Shown one piece after another: positions 45,674 to 54,540 of a stretch of 64,000 nucleotides of DNA. The position numbers and the translations under genes are program-made. Source of the stretch: CAVVYV01 sp963752585. Lineage in GTDB: Bacteria > Actinomycetota > Thermoleophilia > Solirubrobacterales > 70-9. Position 1 is the first letter of the stretch; each line of letters begins with the position of its first letter. Under the pieces are notes generated by a model. The model worked only from the letters and a program-made list of their open reading frames with translations. It was not told the origin of the DNA and ran no database searches. Location of the stretch: NCBI GenBank assembly GCA_963752585.1, contig CAVVYV010000008.1:310001-374000 (forward strand). Direction: 5' to 3'.

Positions 45674-46637
45674 ATGGTCGAGTCCGGGCTCGGACATTGC
45701 AAGCTGTGCGAGCTCTCCGACTTCGACGACCCCGAGCTGCGCGAGCTGATCCGCGATGTCTATGCCTCGGATCGGGAGCACTTCGGCGAGCCCGACTTCC
45801 CGGCGCGACGCAAGTACCGCAAGTACTGGGAGATCGCGATGACCCTGCGGGCGTTCAGGGCATCTGGCGTGCTCCGTGACGACGCGGAGGTGCTGGGCGT
45901 CGGCGCCGGTCACGAGGCGACGATCTACTGGCTGACCGAGAAGGTGGGCAGGGTGGTGGCCACCGATCGCTACCGCAGCGAGGACGCCTGGTCCGAGGGC
46001 GACTCCGGAGCCGACATGCTCACCGATCCCGGCCGCTACTGGGATCGCGCCTGGAATCCGGATCGCCTCGTCGTCGAGCACATGGATGCGCTCCACCTCG
46101 ACCTACCCGGACGAGTCCTTCGCCGGGGTGTTCTCGTCGAGCTCGATCGAGCATTTCGGCGACTTCGCCGACGTCAGGCGAAGCATCGAGGAGATCTTCC
46201 GCGTCCTTCGCCCGGGCGGGGTGGCGGCGCTCTCGACCGAGTTCCGCCTCGAGGGCCCCGGGATGGAGTTCTGGCCCGGGGTCCTGATGTTCGACGAGCC
46301 CGAGCTGCGGGCGCTGCTGCTGGATGGGCTCTGGTGGGACCCGCTCACCCCCCTCGACACCGGGATCTCGGAGGAGACCCTGAGCAGCGCCGCCTCCTAT
46401 GAGGAGGCGCTCGCCGACCTCGACGCCGGAATTCGCGGCTGGAGTCGCTACCCGCACGTGGTCCTCCGTGACCGGGGGTTCGTCTGGACCAGCGTCCACC
46501 TGGCGCTGGTCAAGTCGCGGAGGACGGCCGCGGAGTGGAGGCGGCGGGCCCCCGAGCTCCCGCCGAAGGCCCGCCCGTGGCGAAGGCGGCTGGCGACCGC
46601 GCGGTCCTGGCTTACGTTTCGGAGCTCGCGGACCTAG
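45674..46637 (+). CDS. SAM-dependent methyltransferase-like protein, one frameshift
   Basis: About 320 residues from ATG 45674. Motif I is degenerate: 'VLGVGAGHEATIYWL' (usually DxGxGxG). A +1 shift at about 46100, where an extra C splits the GACTAC codons, leads to 'YPDESFAGVFSSSSIEHFGD', 'FRVLRPGGVAALSTEF' and 'HVVLRDRGFVWTSVHLAL'. The N-terminal 'KLCELSDFDD' includes a CxxC-like pair. Its TAG overlaps the gmd2 stop by CTAG. Probably a glycan methyltransferase by position. Confidence 0.75.
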
Positions 46638-47600
46638 CTCGTCGCTAGGGCACTCAGGTCCGCCTTCACCATCATCTCGACCAGCTCCTCGAATCGGACC
46701 CGCGCTTCCCAGCCGAGATCGTCCTTCGCCTTGGCGGGATCGGCGACGAGCTCCTCGATGTCGGCCGGCCTCGCCAGCTCGGGGTCGATCCGGACGTAGT
46801 CCTCGGCGTTCAGGTCGACGCAGGCGAAGGCCGCATCCACGAGGTCCCGTACGGAGTGCGAAGCGCCCGTGCCGATCACGAAGTCGTCCGGGGTGTCGCG
46901 CTGGAGCATCAGCCACATCGCCTCGACGTACTCCTTCGCGTAGCCCCAGTCGCGCCGCACGTCGAGGTTGCCGAGCGGAAGCTCGTCGCTGAGGCCGAGC
47001 TTGATCGACGCCACCCCGTGGCTGATCCGCCGGGTGACGAAGGCCTGCCCACGCCGCGGCGACTCATGGTTGAAGAGGATTCCGGAGCTGGCGTGCAGGC
47101 CGAAGCTCTCGCGGTAGTTGACGGTGATGAAGTGGCCATAGACCTTGGCGACGCCGTAGGGGCTGCGCGGATAGAAGGGCGTCCTCTCGCTCTGCGGCGT
47201 CTCCCGGGCTCGCCCGAACATCTCCGATGAGGAAGCCTGGTAGAAGCGGGCGTCCGGGCAGGCCTCGCGGATCGCCTCCAGGAGGCGGGTGACGCCGACG
47301 GCGGTGTACTCGGCGGTTGCAACGGCGAGCCGCCAGGACTGCGAGACGGAGGACATCGCGGCGAGGTTGTAGATCTCGTCCGGGGCTGGTCGAGCGAAGG
47401 ACCTCGAGCAGCGATCCCTCATCGAGCAGATCGGCCGCGTGCAGGGTGAGCCGGTCCTGAACGGCCTCGAGGCGCTCGTAGCGCTGCTCGGCCGAGCCCC
47501 GGACGAGCCCGTGCACCTCGTAGCCCTTCTCCAGCAGGAGCTCGGCCAGGTAGCTGCCGTCCTGGCCGGTGATCCCGGTGATCAGGGCGCGGGGAGCCAT
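46634..47600 (-). CDS. gmd: GDP-mannose 4,6-dehydratase (second copy), one frameshift
   Basis: From ATG 47600. 'ALITGITGQDGSYLAELLLEKGYEVHGLVRG', 'NLAAMSSVSQSW', 'ARFYQASSSEMFG', YxxxK as YGVAK and 'NHESPRRGQAFVTRRI' are GMD signatures. It is about 320 residues, shorter than the copy at 14.6 kb (359). It lacks the 'SSSFNTERIDHLY' insert, having 'SAEQRYERLEAVQDRLTL' instead, so the two are not recent duplicates. One shift near 47390. The stop of the upstream GT4 overlaps its ATG by one base (TGATG). Confidence 0.88.
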
Positions 47601-48800
47601 CAACCGACCGCCGCCGGGGGGGCGGCGTGGAGCGCCCGCTCGTAGCCGTCGAGGGTCCGCTCAGCGACCCGCTCCCAGGTGAACAGGCGGACGCGATCCC
47701 GCGAGCGCTCGCGAAGCGAGTCGATTCGGCCGGGGCTCTCGAGCACCTCGGCAAGGCAGCGGGCGATGTCGGCCGGGTCGGCTGGGGTCGAAGGTGGCCT
47801 CCAGGTCGCCGAGGATCTCGGGGATCGAGGAGGTGTTGCTGGCGGCGACCGGCGCCTCGCAGGACATCGCCTCGAGAATCGGCAGTCCCGCCCCCTCGTA
47901 GAGCGAGGGGAAGACGAAGAGCTCGCAGCCGCGGTAGAGGGCCGCCAGCTCCCGCTCCGGGACGAACCCGGTCAGCAGCAGGTCGCGCAGCCTGATCCCG
48001 AGCCGGCGGCCGTGGGCGCATCAGCTGGGCGCGGCGCGCCAGCGGCAGGTTGCAGACGATCACCAGCTGGTGGGCCCGCGCAGGGACTCCGGCAGCAGGC
48101 CGTAGGCCTCGATCGTCCCCTCCAGGTTCTTGCGGGGGTCGTCGCCGCCGACGTAGAGGAGGAATCCGGGGCGAAGCCTGCGGAAGCGTCGCCGCAGCAG
48201 GGACTCGGCCTCCGATCTGCGAGCTCGACCAGGGAGGAGAGCCGCCAGGAGACGCCGGACTCGATCACCGTCAGCCGCTCCTCGGGGATCCCGAGGTGCT
48301 CGCCCGCGTCGTCGGCGGTCTGCTGGGAGATGGTCAGCACCTGGTCGGCGGCGCGAATCAGGCCGAGGCGCGCCATCCAGACCGTGCCCCAGATGCCCCA
48401 GTTCGCGTCCGTGAGGTAGCGGTCGCGCATCACGAGCGGGATCAGGTCATAGAGGGTGACCACGGTCCGGCAGCCGCCGCCGCGCACCCAGTCGGGCCAG
48501 ATGTCCTCGAGCTCGATCCGCGACTCGAACGGCGACATCACGTGGTAGATCGAGGGCAGCGGCTCGACCTCGGGCCGCGTGCGGCTGTGCCACCTGAGCC
48601 GGTCGCGATCGCGGAAGGGCTCGAGCGAGGGCGGAACCGGAAGATCCGGGATCGAGCCCGATGCTGAGCCTCAGCTCGGGTGCCGCCTCGACCAGGGCCC
48701 GGATCTGCTCGACGATGTAGCGGGCGATGCCGCGCTCGGCGTGGGTGGCGCTCTGGGTGCCCCGGGCGTCGAGCCAGACGCCGCCCGGCGGGAGGCTCAT
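47600..48800 (-). CDS. GT4-type glycosyltransferase, several frameshifts
   Basis: Starts at ATG 48800 with 'GGVWLDARGTQSATHAERGIARYI', a start used by a family of GT4 enzymes in actinobacterial glycan loci. Joined frames then give 'YHVMSPFESRIELEDIWP', 'TVVTLYDLIPLVMRDRYL', 'VLTISQQTADD', 'LLYVGGDDPRKNLEG' and 'LFVFPSLYEGAGLPILEAMSCEAPV', where E-x7-E is intact. At least four shifts. About 395 residues. It is preceded one base upstream by the stop of the coiled-coil gene and followed by gmd2 with a one-base overlap. Confidence 0.82.
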
Positions 48801-48801
48801 C

Positions 48802-49158
48802 TCAGCCCGGGGGCGGAGCGGATGCCACCCGGTCGGGGCGCGCGGCCGAGTCCTCGGGCTCGTCCCGCCCCCGCTCCTCGAGCAGGCGCCGCAGGCTCGC
48901 GAGCTCCTCCTCGATCCTCGAGAGCCGCTCCTCGAGCGCCCGCAGCTCGCCGCTGACGAAGGTCGACCGACTCGACCGACGCCGAGCCCAGCCGCCGGGT
49001 CTGATCGCCGAGCTCCTCGAGCTGGTCGCGCTGGGCGAACTGGAGCAGGTTCCCGACCAGCCTCCTGAGCCTGGAGAAGAAGTTGCGAGACGGCTTGGAC
49101 GGAAGCCGGGAGTGCGCGCGTTCTGTTCGTCTGGGGTTCCATCGTCTGGGTCGGGCAC
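48802..49158 (-). CDS. Small coiled-coil protein between two GT4 genes, two compensating frameshifts
   Basis: Starts at GTG 49158. Joined frames give an acidic/charged N terminus, then 'RNFFSRLRRLVGNLLQFAQRDQLEELGDQTRRL' and a second coiled-coil 'SGELRALEERLSRIEEELASLRRLLEERG', ending Pro-rich. No membrane segment. It lies six bases from the upstream GT4 and one base from the downstream GT4, so it is cotranscribed and may bind or tether the two transferases. This is an inference; no family is recognised. Confidence 0.6.
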   Translation of the reverse strand: MPDPDDGTPDEQNARTPGFRPSRLATSSPGSGGWSGTCSSSPSATSSRSSAIRPGGWARRRSSRSTFVSGELRALEERLSRIEEELASLRRLLEERGRDEPEDSAARPDRVASAPPPG

Positions 49159-49164
49159 GCCGCT

Positions 49165-50414
49165 TCAGGCCAGGGGCGGGCTCGCCAGGAGGATACGGTC
49201 CTCCTCTGGGAGGCGTTTCCCAGCGAGCCGCCGGTAGTGCGCGCGAAGCAGCCGCGCCGCGTGGTCGAAGCTGAACCGCTCGGCTCGGCCGGCGCCCCGC
49301 GCTCACGGAGCTGCTCTCGCAGCGCCGCATTTGTCCAGAGGCGGTGGACCCGATCGGCGATCTCCGCCGGCTGACGTGGGGTCGAACAGAAGCCCGGCGT
49401 CCCCGACCAGGTCGGGCAGGCCGGCCGCCGAGGAGCAGGCGACCGGCACACCGGCGGAGAAGGCCTCGGTCACCGGCATCCCCCAACCCTCGAAGAGGCT
49501 CGGGAAGACAAGGGCTCGAGCCAGCCCGTAGAGGCCACGAAGCTCGGTCGGGCTGACGAAGCCGGGGAACCGGATCGTTCGCTCGAGATCCGAGCTCGCG
49601 GGCGCGCTCCGCGATCCGCGGGTAGAACTGGTTCCGCTGCCCGGGGCAGACCAGGGGAATCGTGATCCCCTGCCGGTCCCTGATCAGGGCGAGCGCCTCG
49701 AGCAGGCGCGAGATGGTTCTTGTGCGGCCAGGTCTGGGCCGGGTAGAGCAGGAACGGCTCCGGCAGCGAGAGATCGGCCCGCAGCTCGGCGAGGTCGTCG
49801 GGCGAGGGGGCCGGGTACTCGGAGAGGACCGAGCCCCGAGGGCACCACCTCGACCTTCTCGGGCGTCGAGGCCGTAGTGGTCGACCAGATCGCGCTTGCC
49901 CCAGGAGGTCATCGCGATCACCAGGGCCGCTCGCTCGCAGTGGGTGCGGTAGACGATCTCCCGCCGCCGCCGCTCCCGCTCGCCGAAGAGCTCCGGGCAG
50001 GTGCAGGTGCTGGAGGTCGTGTGGCTGGTAGATGCTCGGGACCTCGGTGAGGAAGGCCTCCTGGAAGGTGAAGTGCATCACGTCGACCCCGGCGCGCTCG
50101 ATCGTCCCGTCGGAGCCGGCCACGAACCGCCTCCGATCGCTGAGGAAGGGTGCTCGCTCTCGCGCCGTCCGCCTCAGCGCCCGGAGCGCCCCCGGCTGGC
50201 CGGGGTACTCGAGCTTGGAATGGAGCAGCCGGCAGGGCCCCTTCATGTAGGGGCGAATCCACCCGTCCTGCTCGGGATGGGCGAGGAAGAGGTACTCCTC
50301 GTCGCCGTCCTCGAGCCGCGAGAGCGCCGCGGCGAGGCCGATCACCACCTGCTCGACGCCGCCGGAGAGCCCGCTGCCGAGGCGAGCGTCGACGCAGACG
50401 CGCAGCGACGTCAC
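49165..50414 (-). CDS. GT4-type glycosyltransferase, several frameshifts
   Basis: From GTG 50414: 'LRVCVDARLGSGLSGGVEQVVIGLA', 'DVMHFTFQEAFLTEVPSIYQPHDLQHLHLP', then after shifts 'PFLLYPAQTWPHKNH', 'GITIPLVCPGQRNQFYP', 'ARALVFPSLFEGWGMPVTEAFSAGVPVACS' and 'LPDLVGDAGLLFDP'. The E-x7-E motif (EGWGMPVTE) is intact. At least five shifts lie between 49.2 and 50.0 kb, most of them +1. About 405 residues. It heads an operon of four genes (GT4, coiled-coil, GT4, gmd) and is preceded by an eight-codon mini-ORF. Confidence 0.82.
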
Positions 50415-50437
50415 CGGCGCTCGGTGAGGGCAGGCAT
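50411..50437 (-). CDS. Eight-codon leader mini-ORF overlapping the GT4 start
   Basis: ATG 50437 reads MPALTERR and stops in TGA at 50413-50411. That TGA overlaps the GTG start of the GT4 (GTGA). A TACTGT hexamer is nine bases upstream, so the mini-ORF would be leaderless and the GT4 could be translated by coupling. It could equally be the true GT4 start if a base is wrong here. Confidence 0.35.
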   Translation of the reverse strand: MPALTERR

Positions 50438-50446
50438 GACGCCTGC

Positions 50447-50452
50447 ACAGTA
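50447..50452 (-). promoter_or_regulatory. -10 hexamer TACTGT for the GT4-gmd operon
   Basis: Read on -, TACTGT ends nine bases before ATG 50437, the same spacing as other leaderless candidates in the window. Confidence 0.4.
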
Positions 50453-50487
50453 GTGGGGCCCGCGCCTCGATCTGAAACGGTGTGGGC

Positions 50488-51492
50488 ATGCGCCCCGCCC
50501 CGAAGGTCTCGGTCGTCATCCCCACTCACAACGGCGCCACCCCAAGGGACGGCCTCACCTACCTGGAGATGGTCCTTTCCACCCTGCGCCGCCAGAGCTT
50601 CCGCGACTTCGACGTCACCGTCGTCGACGATGGCTCGACCGACGGCTCGCGGCGGTACCTCGAGGAGCAATGGCCGGAGGTCCGGGTCGTCGCGCTGGCG
50701 GGGAACTCGGGCTTCCCGAAGACGGTCAACGCGGGAATCGAGGCAACGGACGGGGAGTACATCGCACTCCTCAACAACGACATCGAGCTGTCGCCGGATT
50801 GGCTGGAGCACCTCGTTGGCGAGCTCGATCGTGAGCCCGGCCTCGGGTTCGTCACCGGCAAGATCGTCCGGTACCACGAGCGGAACGTGATCGAGCAGGT
50901 CGGTCAGGACCTCTACACGTGCGGGATGTTTTCGCCGCGGGGCCTCGACGCCGATGACAGCGGGCAGTACGAGGAGCCCCGCCGGATCGTGATCGCGACC
51001 GCGGCGGCCTCGATCTACCGGCGGGAGGCGGTGGTCAGGGCGGGTGGCTTCGACGAGGACTACTTCCTCTACTGCGAGGACGCCGATCTCTGCCTGAGGA
51101 TGGTGCTGCAGGGCTTCGAGGGCCTTTACGTACCCGGGCCGGTCGCCTATCACGTCCGGGGGGGAACCACGGGGCAGGAGTCCGACCGGACCAGGTTCTA
51201 CCTGCTGCGAAACACACCGATCACCCTGCTCAAGGACTTCCCGGGACCGATCCTCTGGAGGGCGCTCCCGAAGATCGCCGCCTTCCAGGCCCACCAATGG
51301 AGGGTCGCGCGCAAGGGTGGGTTCGCCCGGACTCTGCTGCGCGCCTACGCGTCATTCATCCGAGCGATCCCAAGCACCCTGGGCAAGCGCCGGCGGGTGC
51401 AGCGGCGGAGGACGACGACCGTCGCCGCCTTCGGATCACTGCTTTTGACCGAGTACCCGTTCCCAACCCGGCTTCGCAGGCTGCGGCCCTAG
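50488..51492 (+). CDS. GT2 rhamnosyltransferase-like (WbbL type)
   Basis: From ATG 50488 (or GTG 50482), 334 residues. 'VSVVIPTHNGATPRDGLTYLEMVLSTLR', 'VTVVDDGSTDGS', 'GNSGFPKTVNAGIEATDGEYIALLNNDIELSPDWLE' and 'FDEDYFLYCEDADLCLRMVLQGF' are the motifs of the WbbL-like rhamnosyltransferases. C-terminal ~80 residues are basic. Intact. The convergent methyltransferase starts 40 bases after its stop. It probably transfers a deoxyhexose to a lipid-linked chain. Confidence 0.9.
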   Translation: MRPAPKVSVVIPTHNGATPRDGLTYLEMVLSTLRRQSFRDFDVTVVDDGSTDGSRRYLEEQWPEVRVVALAGNSGFPKTVNAGIEATDGEYIALLNNDIELSPDWLEHLVGELDREPGLGFVTGKIVRYHERNVIEQVGQDLYTCGMFSPRGLDADDSGQYEEPRRIVIATAAASIYRREAVVRAGGFDEDYFLYCEDADLCLRMVLQGFEGLYVPGPVAYHVRGGTTGQESDRTRFYLLRNTPITLLKDFPGPILWRALPKIAAFQAHQWRVARKGGFARTLLRAYASFIRAIPSTLGKRRRVQRRRTTTVAAFGSLLLTEYPFPTRLRRLRP

Positions 51493-51531
51493 CCGCTCGC
51501 CTGCCCGCCGGCAGCGCCCCGGCTCGGTAGA

Positions 51532-52377
51532 TCAGCGGCTTGCTTGAACGACGGCGCGATACGGGGCCGAGCCGCGCACCATCGCCCGAGCGCGTCGCTT
51601 CAAGCGCCCGGGCGCCGGCAGCGCCTCGGCCCGCTCGAAGCCCGCCGAGCGGCACATCGACAGCAGGGCTTCGTCGTTGAACGTCCAGAAGTTGCTTGGG
51701 TCGTGGTTGAGCTCGTCGCCCTCGATGAAGCGGCACAGGGGTCGACGACCGGAGCCGCGAAAGAGCTCGGCCTGCGTCTCGATGATCGCCGTGCCCCGGG
51801 TGACCGCCGCGAGCCGCTCGAGCGCAAGCAGGGGGTGCCGCACGTGGTAGAGGACGCCGAGGTAGAGAACGACGTCGAAGGTGCCCAGCTTCGAGAGGTC
51901 GTAGTCGAGAAGGTCCCCGACGACGACCTCGACGGAGCTGCCGAGCGCCTCGTGGGCGAGGTCGAAGGCCCGGCGCCCCGGCAGCTCGTCGGGCCGCCAC
52001 AGGTCCGGCAGGGTCTCCACCGGCTCGACCCGCATCCCGGCGGCGATCCGCTTCTCCCTGTAGGCAATCCAAGCCGGCAGGTCGACCGACCACACCCAGT
52101 GGTCGAGGGCGACGACCCGCTCCGCGCCCATTCGCTCGGCGGTGAACGAGTAGTACCCGTCGTAGGCCCCGATGTCGAGCACCGTCTTGCCTCTGAGATC
52201 GCCGAGCTCGAGCCGCGCCAGCTCGGCCTCGAGCCAGGCGCTGCTCTTCGCGCCGGGGGTGACGACGCCATCGCCGAGGTCGATCGAGTGCCACCAGAAC
52301 CCGACTTCCGCGACCCGCGCCCGAAGATCAGCGAGGCGTTCGGCGACCGCGCTGTCGTCGCTCGGCGCGCCCGTCAC
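51532..52377 (-). CDS. SAM-dependent methyltransferase, DUF1698/CmoB-like
   Basis: 281 residues from GTG 52377. 'VGFWWHSIDLGDGVVTPGAKS' and 'TVLDIGAYDGYYSFTAERMGAERVVALD' are DUF1698 features, and 'DVVLYLGVLYHVRHPLLALERL' follows. CmoB modifies tRNA, but relatives in sugar loci are thought to methylate glycans. The last gene of the Wzm-Wzt operon, overlapping Wzt by GTGA. A chain-capping methyltransferase next to Wzt would fit the O9/O8-type O-antigen systems of Gram-negatives, where chain end and export are linked; here this is an inference. Confidence 0.83.
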   Translation of the reverse strand: MTGAPSDDSAVAERLADLRARVAEVGFWWHSIDLGDGVVTPGAKSSAWLEAELARLELGDLRGKTVLDIGAYDGYYSFTAERMGAERVVALDHWVWSVDLPAWIAYREKRIAAGMRVEPVETLPDLWRPDELPGRRAFDLAHEALGSSVEVVVGDLLDYDLSKLGTFDVVLYLGVLYHVRHPLLALERLAAVTRGTAIIETQAELFRGSGRRPLCRFIEGDELNHDPSNFWTFNDEALLSMCRSAGFERAEALPAPGRLKRRARAMVRGSAPYRAVVQASR

Positions 52378-53671
52378 TTCACTTCGGCGGCGGTCGGCTC
52401 GCCCAGGGCGGTGCCCTTGCCCTTCGAAGACGCCTCTGCGATCGACCAGGAATGGTCGACGAGGACGGTCCGAGGGCCCATCTGCTCGCGGCCGCTGCCG
52501 AAGAAGTCCCCTCCGCCCACGGTCAGGTCGGCGGCTCGGGTGACCGCGTCGAGCATCTGCTGGCCGGCGTCGCACCAGACGCCGACGTAGTACTGGCCGG
52601 CCGGCAGCGGGCAGCGCTCGATCCGGCAGCGGACCTCGCCGTGGGCGGGAACCTCGCGGAACGCGCGCCCCGGCGGTCTCGGAGTAGATGTTGATCAGCG
52701 GCTTGTCCTCGCCGTGGGCCGCGATCACGATCCCGAAGTTGACGCCGCGCATCGGCTTTCCATCGCGCGGTCTCGAAGCTGACCACGATGTCGAAGTCCT
52801 TGCCGGAGGCGGGGCTGTCGATCATCTGCCCGTCCCGCTCCAGCCGGAGGTCGGTCGAGCGACATCCTCCCGTCGCCGACCCGGTTCTCGCGATCCCTGA
52901 GGCTCGTCTCCGACTCCGAGAGCATGTCGCTGACGTAGGCGTCGACCACCTCGCGAGGCGCTGCCGCGGGCGACGATTCGCCCACCCGAGAGCATGATCG
53001 CCCGGTCGCAGAGGCCGCGAACGGAGGCGAGGTTGTGGCTGATGAAGACGACGGTCCGCCCCTCTCCGGCCGCGGTCTCCATCCGCCCCAGGCACTTCTC
53101 CTGAAAGGCGAGGTCCCCGACCGAGAGGACCTCGTCGATGATCAGGATCTCGGGCTCGAGGTGGGCGGCGACCGAGAACGCGAGCCGCATCTGCATCCCG
53201 CTCGAGTAGCGCTTCACCGGGGTGTCGATGAAGGGCCCGACGTCGGCGAACTCGACGATCTCGTCGAACCTCCGCTGGATCTCCTGCGCGCCTCATGTCG
53301 AGGATCGCCCCGTTGAGGAAGACGTTCTCGCGCCCGGTCAGCTCGGGATGGAAGCCGGTGCCGACCTCGAGCAGGGCGCCGACCCGTCCGCGGAGCCGCG
53401 CCTCGCCCTCGGTCGGGGGCGTGATCCGGGAGAGGATCTTCAGCAGGGTGCTCTTGCCGGCGCCGTTGTGCCCGACGATCCCCATCGTCTCGCCGCGCTT
53501 GACCTCGAAGTCGACGTCGCGAAGCGCCCAGAACTCCTCCGTCCTCTGACCGCGCCCGAGCGACTTCAGCCGCTCGGTGATCCGCTCGGTGAGCAGCAGG
53601 TAGCCGGCCTGGTCGGCGCCGATCTCGTAGCGCTTGCCCAGCCCCCTGACCTCGATCGCGACGTCGCTCAT
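52374..53671 (-). CDS. wzt: Wzt-type ABC transporter ATP-binding protein with C-terminal carbohydrate-binding domain, several frameshifts
   Basis: From ATG 53671. 'IEVRGLGKRYEIG', Walker A 'GHNGAGKST', 'VGALLEVGTGFHPELTGRENVFLNG', signature 'YSSGMQMRLAF', Walker B 'EILIIDEVLSVGD' and 'VFISHNLASV'. An extra ~180-residue C-terminal beta domain, 'VVDAYVSDML' onward, with 'VVSFETA', 'NIYSETAG', 'AGQYYVGVW' and 'LFVDHSWSI'-like ends, matches the Wzt C-terminal glycan-binding domain. About five +1 shifts. Overlaps Wzm by ATGA and the methyltransferase by GTGA. Confidence 0.85.
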
Positions 53672-54534
53672 ATGACGTCCGCGAAGAACTGCTCGGTTCG
53701 CTGGAAGTAGACCAGGGCGCCGATCAGGAGCAGGGCGGCGCTGGCCACCGAGATCAGGATGTTGACCGTCCCCGGATAGGGCTGGTCGAGGAGCGCCCAG
53801 CGCATCCCGTCGACGACCGAGGCCATCGGATTGATCGAGTAGATGTACGACCACGCCTGGCCGGCCTCATCCCCGACCAGCGTCCCGCTGTAGAGGACCG
53901 GGCTGACGAAGAACAGGATCTGGACCAGCATCGGGACCACCACCTGGACGTCGCGGTACTTGACGTTGACCGCGGCGAGCAGGGTGGCGATCGCGAACGC
54001 GGTGATCACGCCGAGGATCAGGAATGCCGGCACGAGGTAGACGGTCGAGGCGATCGCGACCCCGTAGATCAGGGTGACGATGATCACCACCGCCAGCGCG
54101 ATCGCCAGGTCGATCAGCAGGCTGAGGCGCCTTCGAGATCGGCAGCGCGAGCCGCGGGAAGTAGACCTTCGAGATCAGGTCGGCGTCCTGGACGAGGCTG
54201 GTCGACCCGTTGTGGATCGCCTGGGCGGTGAACAGCCAGGGGACGACGCCGGCGACGGCGAAGACCGCATAGGGCAGATCCCCGGGCACCTGCAGCTTGA
54301 CGACGACGCCGAAGAAGAGGGCGAAGATGAACCGGCGAAGATCAGCGGCTGCAGCACCGCCCAGCTGATCCCGAAGAAGCTCTGCTTGTAGCGGACCTGG
54401 AGCTCGCGCTTGGTGAGGAAGTAGATCAGCTCGCGGTGCGCCCAGAGCTCGCCCAGGTGGAGCGAGCTCCAGCGCCTCGGGGGAGAGATGACGATTTCGG
54501 CCGCGGTCGCGGCATGTGCCTCGGGGGTGCTCAC
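53668..54534 (-). CDS. wzm: Wzm-type ABC-2 permease, two frameshifts
   Basis: From GTG 54534. 'HRELIYFLTKRELQVRYKQSFFGISWAVLQPL' is the ABC-2 permease N terminus. Six membrane segments follow after joining frames: 'PYAVFAVAGVVPWLFTAQAI', 'DADLISKVYFPRLALPIS', 'VVIIVTLIYGVAI', 'VPMLVQILFFVSPVLYSGTLV', 'VNILISVASAALLLIGALVYF'. About 290 residues. With Wzt it forms a polysaccharide exporter at the membrane. Shifts lie near 54330 and 54130. Six bases separate it from the GT2 stop upstream. Confidence 0.87.
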
Positions 54535-54540
54535 GGGCGC

